DNA of 64,000 nucleotides from Stutzerimonas stutzeri (GTDB taxonomy: Bacteria > Pseudomonadota > Gammaproteobacteria > Pseudomonadales > Pseudomonadaceae), in NCBI RefSeq assembly GCF_024448895.1, contig NZ_JAMOIC010000005.1:62001-126000 (forward strand), in the 5' to 3' direction. Positions 57,085 through 64,000 of the stretch are shown piece after piece; the stretch's first letter is position 1; the number at the start of each line of letters is the position of its first letter. The notes under the pieces were generated by a model. It did not search any database. It saw nothing but the letters and a program-made list of their open reading frames with translations, and had not been told where the DNA came from. The translations under genes were made by a program, and so were the position numbers.

Positions 57085-58232
57085 CAGCCCATCTCCATGA
57101 AGAACAAGGCAGCGATGGCATCGAGCAGAATCACCATGAAGATCGACTGCACCACGCTGGAGGTCGTGTGCTCGCCCACCGATTGCGCACTGCCGCTGGC
57201 TTTGAAGCCCTCCAGACAGCCGATGACCGCAATGAGGAAGGCGAAAATCGGCGCCTTGCCGATGCCGACCAGAAAATTATTGAGCGGAATGTCGCGCTGC
57301 AGGATGGTGAAGAACATCGCTGGTGAGATATCCAGCGCCAGCGAGCACACCACCAGCCCGCCGAGGATCCCGCTGAGGATGCCGATGAACGTCAGGATCG
57401 GCAGCGTGATCAGCATCGCCAGCACGCGGGGCAGCACCAGCAGTTCGATCGGGCTGAGGCCCAGGGTGCGGATGGCGTCGATTTCTTCGTTGGATTTCAT
57501 CGCGCCGATCTGTGCGGCAAAGGCGCTGGCGGTGCGCCCGGCCAGCAGAATTGCCGCCAGCAGCACGCCAAACTCGCGCATGAAGGAAAAGGCCACCAGA
57601 TTGACCGTGTAGATGGTTGCGCCAAAGTCGGCCAGCACCGTAGCGCCGAGAAAGGCCACGACTGCGCCCACCAGAAAGGTCAGCAGGGCGACGATGGGAA
57701 TCGCATCAAGACCTGTCGCTTCGATATGCGAAACCAGCGAGGTCACCCGCCAGCGCCGCGGGTTGAGCATGACCGTAAACATCGTTTGCAAGGTCAGCCC
57801 GATAAAGCCGAGCAGGGTGCGCTGCTGGTTCCAGACGCCGGAAACCGTGCGGCCGACATGCGCGAGCACATCGGCCAGTCCGTTGGTCGCAGGCGCCTGG
57901 GCGGCTTCGGGCTTGTCCAGCGCGGCGGCAACCGTTTTCAGCAGCGCCTGGCGCTCCGCTGGCAACTGCGGCGCCCATTCATTCAGCTGCGCCAGTCGTG
58001 CAGGGCCTAACAGTTCGACCAGGAGGCCGGCCCCGGCGGTGTCCAGTTCACCAATGGCGTCGAGTTCGACCTGATCGGTTTCGGTAACCTGGCGCCGGGT
58101 ACGCTCGACTTCTCGGCGAAGCGTTGCGTAGTGTGCAAGCGTCCAGTCGCCCCCGACCGTCAGGGTGGCGGCCTGTGAATCGCTGTTCGGTTGCCGCTGT
58201 AAACTGCCGGGCGGCGAATTGGGGTGCGTCAA
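57081..58232 (-). CDS. MlaE-type permease with N-terminal STAS domain
   Basis: A 383-residue fusion. Residues about 20-110 form a STAS-like domain (LTVGGDWTLAHYATL, then ELDAIGELDTAGAGLLVELL), which corresponds to the separate MlaB protein of E. coli. The rest is an MlaE permease with five or so helices and the motifs GRTASAFAAQIGAMKSNEEIDAIRTLG and PRVLAMLITLPILTF. The start is taken as a TTG at 58232 with GGGA upstream, just before the STAS fold. A different-frame ATG 13 bases upstream does not read into it. First gene of the operon. Confidence 0.93.
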   Translation of the reverse strand: MTHPNSPPGSLQRQPNSDSQAATLTVGGDWTLAHYATLRREVERTRRQVTETDQVELDAIGELDTAGAGLLVELLGPARLAQLNEWAPQLPAERQALLKTVAAALDKPEAAQAPATNGLADVLAHVGRTVSGVWNQQRTLLGFIGLTLQTMFTVMLNPRRWRVTSLVSHIEATGLDAIPIVALLTFLVGAVVAFLGATVLADFGATIYTVNLVAFSFMREFGVLLAAILLAGRTASAFAAQIGAMKSNEEIDAIRTLGLSPIELLVLPRVLAMLITLPILTFIGILSGILGGLVVCSLALDISPAMFFTILQRDIPLNNFLVGIGKAPIFAFLIAVIGCLEGFKASGSAQSVGEHTTSSVVQSIFMVILLDAIAALFFMEMGW

Positions 58233-58570
58233 GGTTGGTTCCCATGTTGCAGGCGGCGCGGATGGCGAATGGCCTGTCGTAGCAACTTCTGACAGATCCT
58301 ATCAGGTCGGACCCTTTGATCGCGGTTCGGTTTACCAGGCTGTCGTGTCGGGCGAGGTGTGCGGCGCGACCCACTCCAAGCAATTTGTTACATGCGGCGG
58401 CGAACTATCGGTGCCTGAGGCCCTCCATAGGCGTGCGAGCCGGCCAAACGATCTCGGTACGCATGCGTCAGGCGGTCGCTATCTTACGCCACAGGCGACC
58501 GACGCTCTCTTGATATTCAGCCCGTTCGGGCCCTGCCATCCCCTTCTTCGATTGCAATGAGACTTTTCGT
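58233..58570. other. Gene-free divergent region between Mla-type operon and VanZ-like gene
   Basis: These 338 bases must hold two divergent promoters. Visible structure: inverted arms CGGTCGC (58473-58479) and GCGACCG (58495-58501), and a CTGACA-GATCC-TATCAG near-palindrome around 58287-58303. An open frame on the plus strand (58165-58560) overlaps the permease gene and lacks coding character. No clear promoter boxes were seen. Confidence 0.4.
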
Positions 58571-58984
58571 TTGCCTATCAATTACTTGCGTGTATTGCCA
58601 TTCCTTGTCGTGCTGGCGGTGATTCTGTTCAGCGGCTTGCGGCCCGAACCGGTCCCGCAGGTCTTCGACCAACAGGACAAGTTGCATCACATGCTCGGCT
58701 TTGCTGCGCTGATCTTCACCCTGCGCCTGGCTTTCCCACAGTGGCGCGTGTTCTGGTGCATTGCGCTGAGCCTTGGTGCTGCGACGCTGATCGAGCTTGG
58801 CCAGAGCCTGCTTCCCAATCGTCAGGCATCCTTGGGTGACATGCTCGCCAACACCCTCGGCGTGTTCCTTGGCTGGGGCTGCTCGCATCTGGCGTACCTC
58901 TGGTATCTGCGCCGCATCGGTGTCACCACTGACCCGGAAGCAGGGGAGTCCGCCGAGCGAATCGAGAGTTCCGCGCGGCCATGA
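58571..58984 (+). CDS. VanZ-like membrane protein
   Basis: A 137-residue protein with three or four membrane helices (about 7-23, 42-58, 60-78 and 95-118). DKLHHMLGFAALIFTLRLAFP and IELGQSLLPNRQASLGDMLANTLGVFLGW are the conserved VanZ-like pieces (HxxxF and R-x-x-S-x-x-D-xxxN). The family is poorly understood outside VanZ. The start is a TTG at 58571 with AATGAGA upstream; no in-frame ATG fits better. Confidence 0.85.
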   Translation: MPINYLRVLPFLVVLAVILFSGLRPEPVPQVFDQQDKLHHMLGFAALIFTLRLAFPQWRVFWCIALSLGAATLIELGQSLLPNRQASLGDMLANTLGVFLGWGCSHLAYLWYLRRIGVTTDPEAGESAERIESSARP

Positions 58985-59142
58985 AGCACTGCCAGGCGCA
59001 GACCCTGGCGCGTTGATCCCGAAAGCGCCTTTGCGAGGGAACAACGGGTCGCCGTGGCTTGTTATTGGCGACGACAAAAATCCTCGTCAACTTTTCGGTT
59101 TGGTTGCGGGTCACACGGTCTGGACCCTCCGCGGAGCTGTGA

Positions 59143-59772
59143 ATGATCTGGCGCCCACTGTCATTGATGTTGGGCCTGGCCACGCTGGCGGCAGTATGGC
59201 TTGGCCCGCTGCCCGCTATGGCAGATCAGCTGTTCGTTGGCCACATGGTGATGCATGTCATGGTCGTCGCGGTCGCGGCGCCGTTGCTGGCCATCGGCAT
59301 GGCGGGCGGTCGAATGGACGTATCCAGCCGCATCCCGGCTCTTTTCTCGCCGATCCTGGCTTCAGTGGTCGAACTCTTCGTCGTGTGGGCGTGGCACGTG
59401 CCGGCGCTGCACCATACGGCACGTACTTCCATGGCTGCACAGCTTCTCGAGCAGGCCAGCTATCTGGCCGTCGGGCTGTTGGTCTGGCTTGCTGCATTCG
59501 GAAGCGTGCGGTATCGGCGCCCGCTTGCCGGGATCGCCGGACTGCTCCTGACGTCCATGCACATGACACTGCTCGGTGTGTTGCTCGCCATGTCGGGCAA
59601 GGTGCTGTTTGAACATACCGGCTCGGCCCTGGCCGGGTTGAGCCCGCTCGAGGACCAGCAGCTGGGCGGCGTGATCATGCTGATATTCGGCGGGACGGCC
59701 TATCTCATCGGCGGCTTGTGCCTGCTTGCCGGCCTGCTGCGGGACAAGAGCGAAGCGGTCATTACAGGCTAG
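59143..59772 (+). CDS. CtaG-like cytochrome c oxidase assembly protein (caa3 type)
   Basis: A 209-residue membrane protein with about five hydrophobic helices. VGHMVMHVMVVAVAAPLL, VVWAWHVPALHHTA and SMHMTLLGVLLAMSGK carry the regularly placed His and Met residues of the caa3_CtaG family, which is linked to copper insertion into heme-copper oxidase. It is shorter than the Bacillus members (about 300 residues). No oxidase genes are nearby. GGAG precedes the ATG. Confidence 0.85.
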   Translation: MIWRPLSLMLGLATLAAVWLGPLPAMADQLFVGHMVMHVMVVAVAAPLLAIGMAGGRMDVSSRIPALFSPILASVVELFVVWAWHVPALHHTARTSMAAQLLEQASYLAVGLLVWLAAFGSVRYRRPLAGIAGLLLTSMHMTLLGVLLAMSGKVLFEHTGSALAGLSPLEDQQLGGVIMLIFGGTAYLIGGLCLLAGLLRDKSEAVITG

Positions 59773-59849
59773 CGTCCGTAGGCAAGCGCGACGCCGAATC
59801 GTCACCACGGCTGTCGAACAGCTACGAAGAGCAGGCAGTAGGGGTGGAG

Positions 59850-60488
59850 ATGTTCGACAAGATCGTGGAAATCGTCTCGGCGCTCGGCTACTTCGGCGTG
59901 TTCCTGCTGATGTTGCTGGAAAACATCTTCCCGCCCATCCCGTCGGAACTGATCATGCCGCTGGCGGGCTTTGTCGCGGCGCGAGGCGATTTGAATGTCA
60001 TCGGAGTGATTCTGGTCGGTACGGCAGGCTCGGTGGTCGGTGCACTGCCCTGGTACTACGCGGGCGCCAGGCTCGGCCAAGAGCGCATGAAACGGCTGGC
60101 CAAACGTTGGGGACACTGGCTGACGCTCTCGCCCGAGGATGTCGACAAGGCCAGCGCATGGTTCGACCGGCACGGCAAAGGCGCGGTGTTCTTTGGTCGG
60201 CTGATCCCGGCGGTGCGAACGCTGATATCGGTGCCGGCGGGTATCGCTGGCATGCCGATGACCCTATTCCTTATCTATTCGACGCTGGGCTCGCTGATCT
60301 GGACGGCACTGCTTGCCTTGGCCGGGTATCTGCTGGAGTCGCAGTACGAGAAGGTCTCGCAATACATGGACCCGATCTCGACCGGCGTCGTGGTGTTGAT
60401 GGTGCTGTACTACCTGTACCGGCTGGTGCGGCAGCGCTTAGGTAAGGGGCATCAGGAAGATAAAGCGAGGCGCCACCGGATTCGGTGA
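59850..60488 (+). CDS. DedA-family membrane protein
   Basis: A 212-residue polytopic protein of the DedA / SNARE-associated family, now regarded as lipid-carrier flippases. ENIFPPIPSELIMPLAGFVAARG holds the conserved E and the helix-breaking Pro pairs; FFGRLIPAVRTLISVPAGIAGMP is the second hallmark (F/Y-x-R-x-x-P-x-x-R-x-x-x-S). The ATG at 59850 has GGGGTGGAG upstream and starts at the family's usual point. Upstream in-frame sequence is not hydrophobic and overlaps the CtaG-like gene. Confidence 0.93.
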   Translation: MFDKIVEIVSALGYFGVFLLMLLENIFPPIPSELIMPLAGFVAARGDLNVIGVILVGTAGSVVGALPWYYAGARLGQERMKRLAKRWGHWLTLSPEDVDKASAWFDRHGKGAVFFGRLIPAVRTLISVPAGIAGMPMTLFLIYSTLGSLIWTALLALAGYLLESQYEKVSQYMDPISTGVVVLMVLYYLYRLVRQRLGKGHQEDKARRHRIR

Positions 60489-60494
60489 CGCCTC
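60467..60494. terminator. Hairpin between convergent genes
   Basis: Twelve-base arms GAGGCGCCACCG and CGGTGACGCCTC with one mismatch and a GATT loop cover the DedA stop codon and face the convergent pyruvyl transferase gene. No T-run, so termination is inferred from position. Confidence 0.5.
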
Positions 60495-60499
60495 ACTGA

Positions 60500-61672
60500 T
60501 CAAGCTGCGCCGGCCGAAGGGCGGCTGCGCTGGCACTGATCGATCACGTCGAAGACCTGCTGCCACATCTGCTCAGACTGCTGCTTGAGCTCGGCGGTAC
60601 GGGTCTGGATGAGTGCCGCGATGCGCGCGCTCTCGTCCGTCACCAGATCCAGCTTGCGCTTGATCTCGGCCTCATCACTGGTGACCTGCACCAGCCCTTC
60701 AGGGAAGCCGTAGTCCTCGAACAGCATCTGATATTTGTGGCTCCATCCGGTGGCCAGCGCCGGCACACCTTGAGAGAGCGCGCTGACCAAACCGTGGAAG
60801 CGGCTACCCAGCGTTCCACTGCAGGCGCCGAGGATGCCCTTGATTTCCAGCGGGCCGCTTTCTCGGACGATCGGGATGCCGCCAACTGCAGACGACAGCT
60901 TCTCGGCGAGCGCCAGATCACCCTTGCCCTCATGCACGAGCACGAAGGGCTTGGCGCCTTTTTCCAGCAGGTAGCGCGTACAGGTGATCAGGAAAGGCAG
61001 GTAGGCATCGCGTGTCTGCTGGTCAGTCTTGTCCAGCATCCGGCAGTTCGGAACGATGCAGAAGCGGTTCTGTTCGGCATCGAAATCGGCCGGGATCACG
61101 CCGCTGATCAAGTTGGTGAAGTCTGGCGCCTGCCTGATGTTGGCCCGCTCGCCGGTCAGGTCTGTCAGCAGTTCATAGGACACACGTTCACGGGGAAAGA
61201 TCAGGTCGACGTTTTCGGCCACGGTCTTCATCGCGGCCTGGATCTTCTCGGTGGTGAACGGGCCAAGGGCCTGCGGCAAGAGGATCACCCGGGTGCCATT
61301 CTTCTTCCAGGTTTTGACTGATTGCGCAAGTTCGATGCTCGGGTCGTCGCCCCACTGATCGCTGTAGGCGAAGCCAGCCGCGTCGATTACCACGTCGACT
61401 TCCTTATCCAATACCACGCCGTACATCTCACGCAGTGGCCGTGGCGCGAAGTTGGCTAAGTTGCCCCACTGAATGCCGTAGCGCCACAGGGATGCCTTTG
61501 GGTAGAAGCCCAGCTGCACCAGCTTGCGGAACGGGTGATCCGATTTCTCGGTGGTTGGGGCCATGACGAAGGTAGCGTCTGGATACCGGGTTTTCAGCTT
61601 CTGCAGTGCTGCATGCAACATCAGCTCGGCGCCTTTATTGACGAATCCTGCCTTTCTGATCTCGATAATCAT
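60500..61672 (-). CDS. Polysaccharide pyruvyl transferase family protein
   Basis: A 390-residue GT-B-like enzyme of the PS_pyruv_trans family. IIEIRKAGFVNKGAELML is the family N-terminus, ALGPFTTEKIQAA and the LGSRFHGLVSALSQGVPALATGWSHKY segment near the C-terminus are the best-known signature (S/R-x-x-H). It probably attaches pyruvate ketal to an exopolysaccharide sugar, using phosphoenolpyruvate. The ATG at 61672 has GAGG six bases upstream; an ATG four codons earlier overlaps the preceding stop (ATGA) but lacks a ribosome binding site. Confidence 0.92.
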   Translation of the reverse strand: MIIEIRKAGFVNKGAELMLHAALQKLKTRYPDATFVMAPTTEKSDHPFRKLVQLGFYPKASLWRYGIQWGNLANFAPRPLREMYGVVLDKEVDVVIDAAGFAYSDQWGDDPSIELAQSVKTWKKNGTRVILLPQALGPFTTEKIQAAMKTVAENVDLIFPRERVSYELLTDLTGERANIRQAPDFTNLISGVIPADFDAEQNRFCIVPNCRMLDKTDQQTRDAYLPFLITCTRYLLEKGAKPFVLVHEGKGDLALAEKLSSAVGGIPIVRESGPLEIKGILGACSGTLGSRFHGLVSALSQGVPALATGWSHKYQMLFEDYGFPEGLVQVTSDEAEIKRKLDLVTDESARIAALIQTRTAELKQQSEQMWQQVFDVIDQCQRSRPSAGAA

Positions 61673-61680
61673 CGCTTGCC

Positions 61681-62739
61681 TCATTTAAAAACAATCAAGT
61701 CTTGCTCGGTTTTCTTGTCCGAAAACGGGATGCCTCCCGTTGGATCGGCATAGCCCACCGCCAGCAGCATCACCGTGCGCTCGTGATAGGCCAGGCCCAA
61801 TTTATTTGCCAGCTGGCGTTCGGCTTCTTCAATGTCCGGCCAATTGATCGGGCAAGTGGACAGCCCGAGGCTTTCGAAGGCCAGCATCAGCTGCATGGCC
61901 GCCAGCGAGCCGTCGATATAGATGACATGGCGGTCGCGCGCTTCGGGGTACGAGCCGAGGTCACCGACCACTGCGATCACGCAGGGCAGGTTGTCATGGA
62001 AACCACCGGTACCGCCGGCGCACTGGGCGATGTCGGCTGCCTTGGCCGCGTCGTTGCTGACATAGAAGCGGAAGGGCTGGCGATTACAGGCCGACGGCGC
62101 TAGCGTCGCGGCGCGCACGGCTTGCTCGATCAGCTCATTGCTGACGGGCTTGTCCTGATACCAGCGCACCGAGCGGCGGCGACGGAAAAGCACCATGAGT
62201 TCGTCGTAGCTGACTGGGCATTCCGGCAGATCGCTGTGCGGGTAAGGCACGCAGCGGCTGGGGTCATCGTCGCGCTGGGTGCTGGAAAACTCGCGTCGTG
62301 CCGAGTCGATCCGCGGCGTGCTCTGCACCGCTCCGAAATAGTCGGTGAGCACATCATTGGCCCAACGTTGCTGACCGGTCATGACGCCGCCCTTGGTGGC
62401 ATCGGCAAAGCAGCGTACGGTCGGGCCGATGTAATCTTCGGCAAAGGTGCTGCGCCGGGGGCGCATGATCAGGCCTTTCTCCAGCCGGTGAACATTGCGG
62501 CGCAGGAACGCATTGTTTTCGCCCTTGCCCTGCATCAGCCGGGCGAACTGCAGGCGCCCCAGTAGCACCGCACGGTGCTCGCGGTCGAACTCGCGGCTGA
62601 TCAGGCAGTAGTAGACCGAGGACAGAAATCCGTTGCTGGAGAACAACCGGACCATTCCCAGGCGAGTGTTGTCCCGGGCGGCCTTGAGCAGGTCTTTGAC
62701 CGGCTCCGGCAAGATTCGAACAAGGGACTTTAAGCTCAT
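61681..62739 (-). CDS. Nitroreductase-family protein with N-terminal extension
   Basis: A 352-residue protein. Residues about 185-350 are a nitroreductase fold: RRRSVRWYQDKPVSNELIEQAVRAATLAPSACNRQPFRFYV is the usual FMN-binding start, and HVIYIDGSLAAMQLMLAFESLGLSTCPINW continues it. The first 180 residues are not part of any fold I know; they contain RRNVHRLEKGLIMRPRR, a strongly basic patch that may be a conserved motif. The gene overlaps the flippase gene upstream by four bases (ATGA). A link to polysaccharide modification is inferred from place only; substrate unknown. Confidence 0.85.
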   Translation of the reverse strand: MSLKSLVRILPEPVKDLLKAARDNTRLGMVRLFSSNGFLSSVYYCLISREFDREHRAVLLGRLQFARLMQGKGENNAFLRRNVHRLEKGLIMRPRRSTFAEDYIGPTVRCFADATKGGVMTGQQRWANDVLTDYFGAVQSTPRIDSARREFSSTQRDDDPSRCVPYPHSDLPECPVSYDELMVLFRRRRSVRWYQDKPVSNELIEQAVRAATLAPSACNRQPFRFYVSNDAAKAADIAQCAGGTGGFHDNLPCVIAVVGDLGSYPEARDRHVIYIDGSLAAMQLMLAFESLGLSTCPINWPDIEEAERQLANKLGLAYHERTVMLLAVGYADPTGGIPFSDKKTEQDLIVFK

Positions 62740-64000
62740 CGGGTAACTCCTACGGCACTGAATGCATAACGGACTGGACTGAACATCGACTTGGTCATCA
62801 TGAAGAACACGGGCCGGGTCTTCTTGTGCACCAGCAGCGCGGCATACGAGGCGATCGCATAGGAAATCAGCGTTGCCATGGCCGCGCCCTCGCCGCCATA
62901 ACGGGGGATCAGCAGCATGTTCAGACCTATGTTCGCCAGTGCGCCGAGCCCTTGGGTGATCAGAGAGAACATCAGTGCACCCTCGATCAGAATCCAGCGA
63001 CTGAACGCCGCGCGCATGAAGATGAACACGCCCGCCCAGATATGGATGGTGAGAATGGATGCGGAGTTCTGGTATTCGGCACCGAATAACAACGCGATCA
63101 GGGGGCCGGCGACGAGTGACACCAGTATCGCTACCACGATTGCGAGAATGAAAAGGACATCGAACAGCTGCTGGAAGCGATGGTTGAAGCGAGCCGGGTC
63201 GGCTTCATGCAGCTTGATCAGCTTGGGGAAGAACGACGCAACGATGGCCGTAGGCAGGAAGTACCAGGCTTCGGACAGCTGCGCGGCGACGGCGTAAACG
63301 CCCACTTCCTCGGCGCCCACCATCCACTTGAGCATGACCTGATCGATCTTCATGTAGACGACCGCGAAGATCGAGCCCAGGTAGATGATCCAGCCTTGGC
63401 TCAGCAGCTCCTTGGCCTTGGCGAAACTGGCCTTCCAGGTCGTCAGCGAGACTGCCGTCGTGCCCTTGTAGAGCATCGCCAGGATCAGCGCGGCAAGCAT
63501 GAACTGCGCGGTGTGGGCAAAGGCGAAGGCCACCACCCCTGCACCGCTGAGGACCAGCGCGACCTTGATCCCGGCGGCTATGACCAATGAAGTGGATTTG
63601 GCGATCGCCGGGTACTTCGCCTGGACCTGAGACTGGAACCAGTATTCCACCACGTCGAAGGTCTGAAAAAAGATGGCCGATGCCACGATCAGCAGCATCC
63701 AGAATTCCGTGCTGCCGATCTGCTCGAACGTCAGGGTATAGATGAGGATCAGGGCATAGCCAATCGCCATTCCGGCGAGTTTCAGCATGAAGGTGGTACC
63801 TAGGGTTTCCGGTACTTTGTCCGGCTTCTTAACCACTTCACGTACCACCAGGCCTGCCAGGCCCATATGACCGGCCGAAGCGAATATGGCAGTCATTGAA
63901 ATGGCGTAAGCGAGAATGCCGAATTGCTCGGGGCCAAGGTAGCGCGCCAGCAGCACGGCCGTGACAAACCCCACACCGATGTTTAATAGCCGTTCGGCCA
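62736..64000 (-). CDS. Oligosaccharide flippase (Wzx/MATE-like), N-terminus outside window
   Basis: The visible 421 residues form a membrane protein with about twelve helices, opening (from the window edge) LLNIGVGFVTAVLLARYLGPEQFGILAYAIS, the classic first helix of polysaccharide flippases of the MOP superfamily. FPKLIKLHEADPARFNHRFQQLF lies mid-protein. The frame stays open to base 64000 and a few N-terminal residues are missing; an in-frame GTG near the edge is not the likely start. It would flip lipid-linked repeat units, which the pyruvyl transferase may decorate. The cluster continues upstream beyond the window. Confidence 0.92.
   Translation of the reverse strand, partial: AERLLNIGVGFVTAVLLARYLGPEQFGILAYAISMTAIFASAGHMGLAGLVVREVVKKPDKVPETLGTTFMLKLAGMAIGYALILIYTLTFEQIGSTEFWMLLIVASAIFFQTFDVVEYWFQSQVQAKYPAIAKSTSLVIAAGIKVALVLSGAGVVAFAFAHTAQFMLAALILAMLYKGTTAVSLTTWKASFAKAKELLSQGWIIYLGSIFAVVYMKIDQVMLKWMVGAEEVGVYAVAAQLSEAWYFLPTAIVASFFPKLIKLHEADPARFNHRFQQLFDVLFILAIVVAILVSLVAGPLIALLFGAEYQNSASILTIHIWAGVFIFMRAAFSRWILIEGALMFSLITQGLGALANIGLNMLLIPRYGGEGAAMATLISYAIASYAALLVHKKTRPVFFMMTKSMFSPVRYAFSAVGVTR

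Noticed and set aside
58165-58560. 131-codon plus-strand frame before the VanZ-like gene
   Set aside because: It overlaps the permease gene antisense, has no domain and lies over the expected divergent promoters.

Overview
The window is GC-rich, densely packed gamma-proteobacterial DNA that reads as Pseudomonas sensu lato, most likely the P. stutzeri group (Stutzerimonas). This rests on gene content and order. The desA, agu and spu genes match the layout I remember around PA0286-PA0304 of P. aeruginosa PAO1, and the dct-rml block matches PA5161-PA5169. No rRNA, tRNA, CRISPR array, insertion sequence or phage gene was seen.

Layout. (1) 1-13916, all minus strand: three sensor kinases (dCACHE-PAS, GAF-PAS and CHASE3-PAS hybrid), each followed by a stand-alone receiver, with an HPt-REC-REC-GGDEF diguanylate cyclase among them. 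The block runs by ATGA overlaps into a TPR/beta-barrel outer-membrane protein, a HEAT-repeat membrane protein and a family 2 glycosyltransferase cut by the window edge. I read it as a phosphorelay and c-di-GMP circuit built onto an envelope polysaccharide machine; it is the best candidate for a little-described system here. (2) 14192-16522, plus: fatty-acid desaturase DesA and a PAS-GGDEF cyclase, then a REP-like repeat. (3) 16884-18761, minus: three exported proteins of unknown function. (4) 18806-35700: polyamine block with aguR, aguB and aguA (agmatine to putrescine), spuI, and spuABCDEFGH (gamma-glutamylation, transamination and ABC import of putrescine and spermidine). A bacteriophytochrome histidine kinase sits between aguR and spuI. 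(5) 35729-38877: thioredoxin-like protein, alpha/beta hydrolase, DUF2059-like exported protein and a 2OG-Fe(II) oxygenase. (6) 38943-45655, minus: TRAP transporter dctPQM with its two-component system dctBD; a good sigma-54 promoter precedes dctP. (7) 45782-49156, minus: rmlBACD for dTDP-L-rhamnose. (8) 49690-54630, minus: HlyD-type protein, RbbA-like ABC protein and ABC-2 permease. (9) 54738-58232, minus: Mce/Mla-type lipid transport operon whose permease carries a fused STAS domain. (10) 58571-60488, plus: VanZ-like, CtaG-like and DedA membrane proteins. (11) 60500-64000, minus: pyruvyl transferase, nitroreductase-like protein and flippase, the end of a polysaccharide cluster that continues past the window.

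Common themes are envelope polysaccharide and lipid homeostasis (regions 1, 2, 7, 9, 11), signalling through kinases and c-di-GMP, and use of polyamines and C4-dicarboxylates. Several starts are TTG codons with clear ribosome binding sites. All family assignments come from motif recognition, with no database search.
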